The position numbers and the translations under genes are program-made. A DNA stretch of 64,000 nucleotides. Source: a virus. This document shows, in pieces, positions 15,206 through 22,300 of the stretch; position 1 is the stretch's first letter, and each line of letters opens with the position of its first letter. The notes beneath the pieces were generated by a model. It was given only the letters and a program-made list of their open reading frames with translations, did no database searches and was not told the origin of the DNA. The stretch spans positions 62,001 through 126,000 of IMG/VR virus record IMGVR_UViG_3300010938_000004. One strand, 5' to 3'.

Positions 15206-15592
15206 ATGCGACCCTTCGTGGTGTTCATGATGCTGCCATTGCTTGCCTGGGGAGACTGTCCGAACGCTATCCGGCTCAAGGTGGGCGATCGAGTTTCCGA
15301 TTGCGATCGCATCGGGTACTCAGAGGCCTACGACCAGCGCGTCGTTAAAGAGCTGAAGGACTATAAACTCCTTCAGGAGATCGACCTGCAGAAGGACAGC
15401 CTGATTAAGAACCAGGATCTGCGAATCAAGACCCAGTCGGAGATGATCCAGACGTGGGCTGAGGATTCTCAGTACTTTCGTACAGCGTACAAAGAGGAGC
15501 GGGACGCGGGGAATTTGAAGCTCTACTTGGGGGTTTTCATGGGGGTTCTTTTGTCGGGGTTTGCGGTATGGGGAGCCTCTCAACTCAGGTGA
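15206..15592 (+). CDS. Exported coiled-coil protein with C-terminal membrane anchor
   Basis: 128 aa. A cleavable signal peptide is likely (MRPFVVFMMLPLLAWG, cut before DCPN). Two cysteines (about residues 18 and 33) could form a disulphide in the periplasm. A coiled coil follows (RVVKELKDYKLLQEIDLQKDSLIKNQDLRIKTQSEMIQ), then one C-terminal membrane segment (LYLGVFMGVLLSGFAVWGA). This resembles the topology of single-protein spanins such as T1 gp11, but the lipobox is imperfect (Asp before Cys). Starts 2 nt after the previous stop, so the two are almost certainly co-translated. Confidence 0.6.
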   Translation: MRPFVVFMMLPLLAWGDCPNAIRLKVGDRVSDCDRIGYSEAYDQRVVKELKDYKLLQEIDLQKDSLIKNQDLRIKTQSEMIQTWAEDSQYFRTAYKEERDAGNLKLYLGVFMGVLLSGFAVWGASQLR

Positions 15593-15595
15593 TGC

Positions 15596-15907
15596 GTGCC
15601 TCTTTACTATTTTCAGTGTGATGCGTGCCAGACTGGCTCTTCGTTTCAGCTGGCTTTTGAGCAGCGAAACGAATCCCAGCTCTGTGACTGTGGTGGCTCG
15701 ATGACTCGCCGTTTGTCTCCCCCCATGATGAACGAGATGGAGACCATCGACTACGCTAAGAATCGCTCTCGTGTGGCTAGGACAGAAGAGCTGCTTGATG
15801 ATCGAGATAGGAGAGTTAGTGAAGCCAAGGTGGAGCAGAAGGTGGAGCACATTGGGCAAGCTGCTGCGGTTGAGCAGGGCCTGATTCCCGACAAGAGGGT
15901 GTTGTGA
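15596..15907 (+). CDS. FmdB-like zinc-ribbon protein
   Basis: 103 aa from a GTG. The first 45 residues are the FmdB/CxxC_CXXC zinc-ribbon pattern: PLYYFQCDACQTGSSFQLAFEQRNESQLCDCGGSMTRR, with C-x-x-C and C-x-C. The family usually starts Y-x-Y-x-C-x-x-C and is widespread but functionally vague. The remaining 60 residues are charged and helical (RVARTEELLDDRDRRVSEAKVEQKVEHI). It may bind nucleic acid or a protein partner. Its stop overlaps the next GTG (GTGA). Confidence 0.6.
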   Translation: MPLYYFQCDACQTGSSFQLAFEQRNESQLCDCGGSMTRRLSPPMMNEMETIDYAKNRSRVARTEELLDDRDRRVSEAKVEQKVEHIGQAAAVEQGLIPDKRVL

Positions 15908-16104
15908 ATTTAAATTCTTGGTATCTTGCACTAGACACTATGAATATCGAACAGGCGCGAGTGGTCAAGCTATGGCGAGAGCACTACGCCTGGGGTCTGA
16001 TTTCAAGGAAGTGGTTTGAAAGATACGGGATAGGTCCTGAGTATAGTCGAGTTTTTGGACATGAGTTGTGCGATCTCGCAGCTAAGATCTTGGGTGATGA
16101 TTAA
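15904..16104 (+). CDS. Small hypothetical protein
   Basis: 66 aa from a GTG overlapping the previous stop (GTGA). Trp/Tyr-rich and helical: NIEQARVVKLWREHYAWGLISRKWFERYGIGPEYSRVFGHELCDLAAKIL. No known family, but the composition is coding-like and the coupling is clear. Confidence 0.5.
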   Translation: MNLNSWYLALDTMNIEQARVVKLWREHYAWGLISRKWFERYGIGPEYSRVFGHELCDLAAKILGDD

Positions 16105-16133
16105 CTGAGAGCCCGTGGTACAGTAGTTGACCG

Positions 16134-16192
16134 CCTCTAAGCGTAAACCAGGAATTGGGCATCCAGTCCCGAGACTGCAAGACGCTTAGAGG
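16134..16192 (+). ncRNA. Structured leader candidate closed by an 11-bp stem
   Basis: CCTCTAAGCGT at 16134-16144 is a perfect reverse complement of ACGCTTAGAGG at 16182-16192. The 37-nt interior contains a second hairpin, CAGTC-CCGA-GACTG, at about 16164-16177. The closing stem ends 20 nt before the ATG at 16213, just upstream of AAGGGAGG. It would form a stable two-level hairpin in the 5' leader of the primase block. It may act as a leader regulator, a processing site or a protein-binding site; no known riboswitch class is recognised. Confidence 0.45.
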
Positions 16193-16212
16193 TGATATAA
16201 AGGGAGGAATCT

Positions 16213-16497
16213 ATGGCCAAGAAGTCGAAAGAGAAAGAGCTGCCTTTCGGAGTGACCCAGGAGTTTTTGTCCGAAGTGGCCAGCATGACTGTCGAGCAGA
16301 AGAAGAACGCCATCGTTAAGCTGGAGAATGAAATCGAGAACGCGTCGGAGGAGGTTAAGCTCAATGACGCGATCATCAATGCCAAGAACCAGCTGGATTA
16401 CGTTCAGGGACCGTTCAAGGACTCCATCAAGACCTTTAAGAATCGCAAGAAGATCCTCTTGAAGGAGCTGAAGGACGCCGGAGTGTTTGACGCATGA
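16213..16497 (+). CDS. Small helical hypothetical protein
   Basis: 94 aa after a GGGAGG site. Basic start (AKKSKEKE), then a long helix (TVEQKKNAIVKLENEIENASEEVKLNDAIINAKNQLDYVQGPFKDSIKTFKNRKKILLKELKDAG). No motif recognised. First gene after the structured leader and coupled by ATGA to the next gene, so it heads the small block that ends in the primase. Confidence 0.6.
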   Translation: MAKKSKEKELPFGVTQEFLSEVASMTVEQKKNAIVKLENEIENASEEVKLNDAIINAKNQLDYVQGPFKDSIKTFKNRKKILLKELKDAGVFDA

Positions 16498-16910
16498 GCC
16501 TGGAGATGACTCAGCGCTTTCAGGTGCTGAAGCGCATAGTCTCTAGCGCAGCTCCAGAATTCACTCTGAAAACTGTTTCTGCTGAGTCTTCCTACATGGA
16601 CAGAGAGCGCAAGCTTATTGCTGTTCCAGAGCGGGAAGGTTTTCTTGTGGCAGTTGCCGATGCTATGTTTTGCGTGGGGTTGCTACTTGCTGAGTCTGGC
16701 AAGATTAGGTCTTATGCGGCCCCTTCCTTCTCCAGGGCATTGGTGGCTCACAAGGTAGATCTGGCTGCTGCGAAGTGGGCCAAGACTACCGTCAGGTTGT
16801 TCTTCCACTGGCTGGACCAGACAGAGCTGGAAGGGCGTATAGACGACCTGGTCAGGTCGGCAGAGGAGTGGGCCGATGAGCTTGATGGACGACCTGCTGA
16901 TCCTGTTTGA
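16494..16910 (+). CDS. Hypothetical protein overlapping the primase gene
   Basis: 138 aa from an ATG overlapping the previous stop. It contains a hydrophobic middle (FLVAVADAMFCVGLLLAESG), then a helical Ala/Lys/Trp-rich segment (VDLAAAKWAKTTVRLFFHWLDQ), and ends acidic. The 3' end overlaps the primase start by 35 nt in another frame. Function unknown; position suggests a replication accessory role. Confidence 0.55.
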   Translation: MSLEMTQRFQVLKRIVSSAAPEFTLKTVSAESSYMDRERKLIAVPEREGFLVAVADAMFCVGLLLAESGKIRSYAAPSFSRALVAHKVDLAAAKWAKTTVRLFFHWLDQTELEGRIDDLVRSAEEWADELDGRPADPV

Positions 16911-17796
16911 GAAGGCGGAGATTTCTCCTCGCGAGAATCAGAAGAGCTTCATCCTGGACTGTCCTGAGTGCGGGAAGCGCAATCACTGCTATGTTCGTAA
17001 AGAGTCGGGGTTTGCCAAGTGCTTTAAGTGCCTTGCCTCTTGGAATTTCTACTCTCTCGCAGCAGCCTTGATGGGTGTTCGGGTATCTGACGTCGAGAAG
17101 AGGCTTGGCCAAGCTTCCGCGGAGATGATCCCGGACCCTTGGCCCAAGAAGCGAGAGCGAGAGGATGACCTTCCTTCTCGGCCAATCTTGCTGGGCATGG
17201 ATTTCGTTCCTGCAGAAAACAGTGACGCGGCCCTTTCTTACCTGCTGTCCCGTGGCATGACTCCTGAGAAGATGGTCTACTACGACGTGAGGTATCATGC
17301 AGCCATGCACGCTGTGGTATTCCCGATTGTGAGAGATGGCATCACATATGGATGGCAGGCTAGGCGCATCCCGCCGCTCAAGGACGAGAAGATGCGGTTG
17401 CTCACTATGGCTGGGGTAGATAAGGGAAGGTTTCTACTTAACTGGGACAGAGCCTCAAAGCATGACCGCATTGTCTTAGTGGAGGGCCCCTTTGACTGCG
17501 TAAAGGCCGATCAGCCAGGCTACGGAGCCGTGGCTTCGATGGGCAAGGGCGTGTCGGACGAGCAGGTGAACATGATTTTGTCAGTCGCTAGGCAGGTCTA
17601 CATAGGCGTAGACAAAGACGCTACGGAGCAGGCCGAGGAGCTGTGTAGTAGGTTTTTGCAAGCTGGTGTCGAAGTGTACAGGTTGCTGCCCCCCGATGGG
17701 AGGGGTGACATGGGCGAGTGTACCGATCAGGAGGCTCAGGAAGCCCTGGAGAAGGCGGAGCGGGTGTGGGATAGCACATTCCTCATCGAGGCTTGA
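16876..17796 (+). CDS. DNA primase, zinc-finger plus TOPRIM
   Basis: 306 aa. An N-terminal zinc ribbon has C29-x-x-C32 and C49-x-x-C52 (CPECGKRNHCYVRKESGFAKCFKC), as in DnaG and T7 gp4 primases. The TOPRIM catalytic domain shows LVEGPFDCV (Glu near residue 203) and IGVDKDATE (Asp pair near 246-248), the metal-binding residues. A G-x-x-x-R region (YGWQARRIPPLKDEKMRL) fits the RNA-polymerase domain between them. It lacks a fused helicase; the phage has a separate DnaB-like helicase at 55 kb, which suggests that the two work together at the fork. Confidence 0.85.
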   Translation: MSLMDDLLILFEKAEISPRENQKSFILDCPECGKRNHCYVRKESGFAKCFKCLASWNFYSLAAALMGVRVSDVEKRLGQASAEMIPDPWPKKREREDDLPSRPILLGMDFVPAENSDAALSYLLSRGMTPEKMVYYDVRYHAAMHAVVFPIVRDGITYGWQARRIPPLKDEKMRLLTMAGVDKGRFLLNWDRASKHDRIVLVEGPFDCVKADQPGYGAVASMGKGVSDEQVNMILSVARQVYIGVDKDATEQAEELCSRFLQAGVEVYRLLPPDGRGDMGECTDQEAQEALEKAERVWDSTFLIEA

Positions 17797-17827
17797 CGCA
17801 GTTTGTCACCGCTGGTACTATTCAAGC

Positions 17828-17941
17828 ATGCAGCAGACCATTCTTATTCAGACCAAGGCAGACGGTCGCATCAAGGTCTGCAACAAGCTTTCTAAGATTC
17901 TGGATATCAACGTGACGCAGGCGATGTTCATTGCGCCCTAG
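17828..17941 (+). CDS. Very small ORF, possibly the front half of a frameshifted gene
   Basis: 37 aa (MQQTILIQTKADGRIKVCNK ... NVTQAMFIAP). Good strand/helix alternation, weak ribosome site. Reading on in the next frame from about 17932 without interruption gives ALGKPTVTLDWLKMGKVVALCD, which continues the pattern into the small ORF at 17953. I suspect one gene of about 76 codons split by an indel near 17930-17945, though two separate peptides are possible. Confidence 0.4.
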   Translation: MQQTILIQTKADGRIKVCNKLSKILDINVTQAMFIAP

Positions 17942-17952
17942 GGAAGCCGACA

Positions 17953-18057
17953 GTGACGCTGGATTGGCTCAAGATGGGGAAGGTTGTTGCTTTGTGCGAC
18001 TCGGCCGGCGCCGAGTACGCGATCGATAATGTCGAAACGGAGGAGAGCGAGACATGA
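17953..18057 (+). CDS. Very small ORF, possibly the back half of a frameshifted gene
   Basis: 34 aa from a GTG (MTLDWLKMGKVVALCDSAGA ... ETEESET). Its stop overlaps the next ATG (ATGA), so ribosomes probably do arrive through this frame. No good ribosome site precedes the GTG, which supports its being the C-terminal part of the ORF starting at 17828. Confidence 0.4.
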   Translation: MTLDWLKMGKVVALCDSAGAEYAIDNVETEESET

Positions 18058-18389
18058 AAAAGCAAGCAGATTTTACGTACCGAGGTGAAAAGCGGTGCAA
18101 GTTGACCGGACACACGGTCTACGGCATCGGCCGTGACAAGGAGTCCGCCAAGCAGGATCTGAAGAGCAATTGGAAGAAGCACAAAGACGCCCTGTCGAAG
18201 GGGCTGTTTTTGCAGGAAGTGGGCCGGTGCCACTCCCCGGGCTTTGTGAATCAGGAACACAAGATTTTGGGCTTCATTCGTATTCGCAATACGCAGCGCA
18301 CCGCGCCCATCCTGGCGCGCCCGAGCCTGGCCGAGCTCATCAAGGCCGGCAGGGCGATGCATGGCCCCCTGCCCCAGAGGGTTGGATGA
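18054..18389 (+). CDS. Hypothetical protein
   Basis: 111 aa, basic, start overlapping the previous stop (ATGA) after GGAGAG. The central part (GIGRDKESAKQDLKSNWKKHKDALSKGLFLQEVGRCHSPGFVNQEHKILGFIRIRN) alternates helix and strand; no known motif. It is coupled by ATGA to the glycosylase-like gene. Confidence 0.55.
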   Translation: MKKQADFTYRGEKRCKLTGHTVYGIGRDKESAKQDLKSNWKKHKDALSKGLFLQEVGRCHSPGFVNQEHKILGFIRIRNTQRTAPILARPSLAELIKAGRAMHGPLPQRVG

Positions 18390-18805
18390 GAATTCGGCCC
18401 ACAGAGCGCTACGACATCGTATTCGTGGCTCAGAACCCCAAGGGCTCGCAGAACGCGGGCAGGGCCCTGGTGGGAACTCGCTCGTGGGAAGTGCTCTTGT
18501 CCTGGACAGAAGAGATGGGCCTGTCTGGTCGCCCTTTCTTGGTCACGAACGCGCTGAGAGACTTCGGCCCTCCGCGGGCACTGCGGCGCGAGGAGCGCCT
18601 AAGGCTATATGGAGAGATCCGGCGCTATGGCCCCAAGGTTGTGGTCGCTTTGGGCTCTTTGGTGAGCAGAGACCTGACTAGGGCTGGAGTGCCTCACCTG
18701 AGACTTCCGCACCCTTCCGGCCTGAACCGCCACACGAGCCACAAGCGGGCACTCCGAGAGGTATTGACCCACGTGGGGGAACAAGTAAGGAGCGCGATTG
18801 AATAA
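18386..18805 (+). CDS. Uracil-DNA glycosylase superfamily protein
   Basis: 139 aa from the ATG overlapping the previous stop. It has the two family motifs: an N-terminal AQNPKGSQNAGRAL (equivalent of the GxxPG loop that activates water) at about 15-28, and a C-terminal LPHPSGLNRH at about 107-116 (the HPSxxN base-flipping loop). The core strand KVVVALGSLVSRDL also fits. It is short, like family 4 or phage versions, and has no Fe-S cysteine set. A uracil- or mismatch-excision role alongside the phage dUTPase is plausible. A noncatalytic role in protecting modified DNA cannot be excluded. Confidence 0.68.
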   Translation: MRIRPTERYDIVFVAQNPKGSQNAGRALVGTRSWEVLLSWTEEMGLSGRPFLVTNALRDFGPPRALRREERLRLYGEIRRYGPKVVVALGSLVSRDLTRAGVPHLRLPHPSGLNRHTSHKRALREVLTHVGEQVRSAIE

Positions 18806-19370
18806 GCAGAAATTCATAGTGTCTTTGGATCTAGAGATGAATCAACCCAGTGGGAACATAATTCAGGTGGGCGCGTGTTGGGGAGATCCCCTTGCCGGTG
18901 AGATCCGCGAGATGCGCCGGCACTACGTGCGCCTGCCGCCGGAAGAAACCGTGAGCGCAGAAATCACCAAGTTGACGGGGATCACTCAAGATCAGCTGGA
19001 CAGCGCGGGAATGCCGTTGGCAGTCGCGTACGAGTCTGTCGCAGAGTTGGTCAGGAGAGAGGACACGATCCGCAATCTTTTCACTTGGGGAGGCAATGAC
19101 GCCTCTTTGCTGGTCCGGCAGGCCGGAATAAGGCAACCTGCCTTTGGGCAGACGGTTTTTGACGTCAAGAAGCTCTATCAGGTGTACAGGATGGCCACCG
19201 GCCAGAAGATGCAGTCTGGGCTGGCGAAGTCGATGACTAAGCTTGGCATGGTCTTTGAAGGTCGGAAGCATGACGGCCTCGACGACGCCGTCAACACGTT
19301 CCGCGTGTTTCATCGGCTTCTCATAATGATGAGTCAACTTAAGGTTGACTTGACGCAGCGCGCTCCTTGA
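18798..19370 (+). CDS. DnaQ-like 3'-5' exonuclease
   Basis: 190 aa from a TTG with AAGGAG 7 nt upstream, overlapping the previous gene. DEDD-family motifs: Exo I SLDLEMN (Asp11, Glu13), Exo II FTWGGNDASLL (Asp near 98), Exo III KHDGLDDAVNT (His and Asp near 158-163), i.e. the DEDDh subtype. This is the form used as the epsilon proofreading subunit of Pol III. It lies immediately before the phage Pol III alpha gene, so it is very likely its proofreading partner. Confidence 0.82.
   Translation: MNKQKFIVSLDLEMNQPSGNIIQVGACWGDPLAGEIREMRRHYVRLPPEETVSAEITKLTGITQDQLDSAGMPLAVAYESVAELVRREDTIRNLFTWGGNDASLLVRQAGIRQPAFGQTVFDVKKLYQVYRMATGQKMQSGLAKSMTKLGMVFEGRKHDGLDDAVNTFRVFHRLLIMMSQLKVDLTQRAP
19332..19350 (+). 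promoter_or_regulatory. Inverted repeat before the polymerase gene
   Basis: AGTCAAC-ttaag-GTTGACT is a dyad with 7-bp perfect arms in the 3' end of the exonuclease gene, 34 nt before the polymerase start. Its right arm contains TTGACT, a -35-like hexamer, so it looks like an operator over a promoter for the polymerase gene. No convincing -10 at the right spacing was found. Confidence 0.35.
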
Positions 19371-19383
19371 TACTTTATCTTCA

Positions 19384-22300
19384 ATGAAGTTCCCCACTAG
19401 CCTTCAGTTGTGCCCTCTTCATGCGCACACAGTTTATTCCGTGCTTGATGGCGCCAGCACGATCGACCAGTACCTCACGTGGTGTAAGGACAATGGAGCC
19501 CCAGCACTAGGCATCACGGACCACGGGTGGATGATTGGATTGTTGGAATTGTACAGCAAGTCCAAGGAAGCCGGGGTTGTTCCACTCCCCGGTTGTGAGT
19601 TCTACGTCGTGCCCGATAAGGACCATCCTTTTCAGGCCGATATCTACGACTACTGTCACGTGACTGTCTGGGCTTACAACGAGCAAGGCTACAAGAATCT
19701 CATGAAGCTAGGCTCAATCTCTTGGCAGCAAGATGAGCTATTCGGCATTTCGCGCAAGGATAAGAAGAAGATCTGGACGCCCAAAGACAGGGTGGTATCG
19801 AAATTCGGCGTGGCCAAGCCGCGCATTACCTTTGATGAGTTGGCTCAGTACTCCGCGGGTCTGGTGGGCGCCTCTGGCTGCCTCATCGGGCCGCTAGCTA
19901 AGGCTACTCTCAATCGAGAGCGCGAGGGTTTTGATCTGTATGTGAACAAGCTCAGGGCCATCTTTAAGGATCGCCTGTACCTAGAGATAATGCCCCATTG
20001 CGTGACTCACAATTGGAATAAGAAGACCAACTCGTTCGAAGAGATCGAGTGTACTGACCTGTCACCTGATGGAGATCTTCAGCGTACGGCGAATTTGGCT
20101 GTGTTGGAGGCTGCGAAGCGCGAGAGGCTGCCATTGCTACTCACGGTAGACAGTCATTTCGTGAAGCCCGAACAGAAGGGGCTGCAGGACGCGATTCTGT
20201 CGCAGGGAGAGGAGGGCGGCTTTCGTTTTCACAACTCGTACCACATGGTCACGACTAATGAGGCGTGGCAGTTTTGGCGCGAGCGGTACGGCGAGGACGA
20301 GGACAACCGCAAGATGTTCCAGGAGGCTGTAGAAAATAATCACGCGATCGCCGACCTGGCTAAGGACATCAAGATTCAAACTTCTTACCATCAGGTTCAA
20401 CCGGAGATCCCGCAAGAGATAACTGCGGCTGTGTCTAGCCCCAAGGAGCAGCAGTATACCTTGGTCTACAACCTGATTAACAAGCACGGTCGCATGCCGT
20501 GGGGAAATCAGGTCTATGAACAACGGCTTCAGTCGGAACTTGAGATCATCGTGGAGAATGGGAAGCTAAACTTTTTGCCGTACTTCTTGTTCAAGGAGAA
20601 GTGGGGGTCGTGGGCTAGAGAGATGGGCTTGTTTCATGGCATCGGCCGCGGCTCTGCCGGCGGCAGTCTTCTGTCGTACTTGCTGAAGATCACCCATATC
20701 GATCCGATTAAGTGGCAGTTGCCCTTCGAGCGTTTTTTGTCTCGCGCCCGCATCGAACGCGGTAAGTATCCTGACATCGACTCTGACTGGTCCGATCGCG
20801 ATCTTCTGCTAGAAAAGCTGAAGGAGGAGTACGGAGATAGGTACGCTCAGATTAGCACCCACGGCACCTTGAAGATCAAGATGGCCATTAAGGATGCCCT
20901 TCGTTTCTTCGAGGGCCAAGTTTCTAAGGAAGATGAGAAGTTCATCCACAAGATCCCCAATACGCCCATGGGTGTCATGGATCAAAACTTCCTCCTGGGC
21001 TATGTAGACAAGGACAAGAACGTCCATGAAGGTTTAGTTGACACCATGCCGGAGCTGAAGGCGTGGCTTGAAGCTCGTCCTGCAGTTTTCGACATGATGC
21101 GCCAGCTTTTGGGCATACCACGCAGCGTTGGTCGCCACGCGTCGGGCATTGTCGTGTCGGATGTGCCGGTGAGCGAGGTGGTGCCCACTTGTTACATCAG
21201 CGGCAGTTTGTGCACTCAGTACACCGCGAACGATGTCGAGAAGTCGGGACTCATCAAGTATGACGAGTTGACGGTCACCTTCTATGCCTATGTGGCACGA
21301 TGCATCTGGCTGATTCACAAGGATGCAGGTTGGAAGACCTGGTCAGAGCAGGTCACCGTGAACGGACAGGAATTCACCGTTTTGCGATCTGAGCGCCCCT
21401 TGACCATTTTGCCGATTCGTCAGCCGGACGGCTCTCTGTTGGAACTTGATGTGTACAATCTGCCTGAAGAGAAAGACGTTTTTGACATGATCAGTGCTGG
21501 CGACACTGCTTCGCTTTTCCAGATCAGTAGCAACCTGCTGACGGATTTTTGTAGGCGTACTGCCCCGCGCTCTGTGGCGGACATCAGCGCCTTGGTGGCT
21601 CTTGTTCGACCCGGCCCGCTTGACGCTGAAGTGGAGCCTGGGCTGACCATGGCCGAGGCTTACGTGAAGCGCCGGGCTGGCGAGATCCCGGTCAAGTATC
21701 CCCATCCAGACATGGAGCAGCTCACTAGTGAGACTTATGGAATTATTCTCTATCAGGAGCAGCTGCAAAAAGCCTTCAGTATTTTGGCTGATTATTCTCC
21801 CGAGGATGCTGACTACTTCCGCGAGGTGCTCGCCAAGAAGAAGGCTCAGGAGGTGCAGGGGCACTTCCCCAAGATCCGAGAAAAATTGGCGGCCCGTGGA
21901 TGGAACGATGTACAGGTTCAGACGTTTATCGACGCTTGCACTGCCGCATCGCGTTACTCTTTTAACTGCATAGATGGCGATGAGCTGCTTGTGACAGACG
22001 AGGGTCTGGTGCCCATGCGTACTGTGGCCAGTGCGCCAGAGAAGTTTAGGGTGGCTACCTTAAACGAGTCCCACGCAGTGTCCTATGTGACACCGAGCCA
22101 CGGGGCCTTTATGGGGGAGAAGGAAGTCTTTGAAATTGTTTTAGAAAACGGGAATAAGATTCAGGCCACCGAAGACCATAGATTTTATACTAATCATGGC
22201 TGGAAGACGCTTAAAGAAGTGCTCTCCAATAATTATGAGATATTGATTGTCGATGTCGAAGAAGTAATGGAAGCGCCAGTAGTTGCAAGAGCTGATGGCA

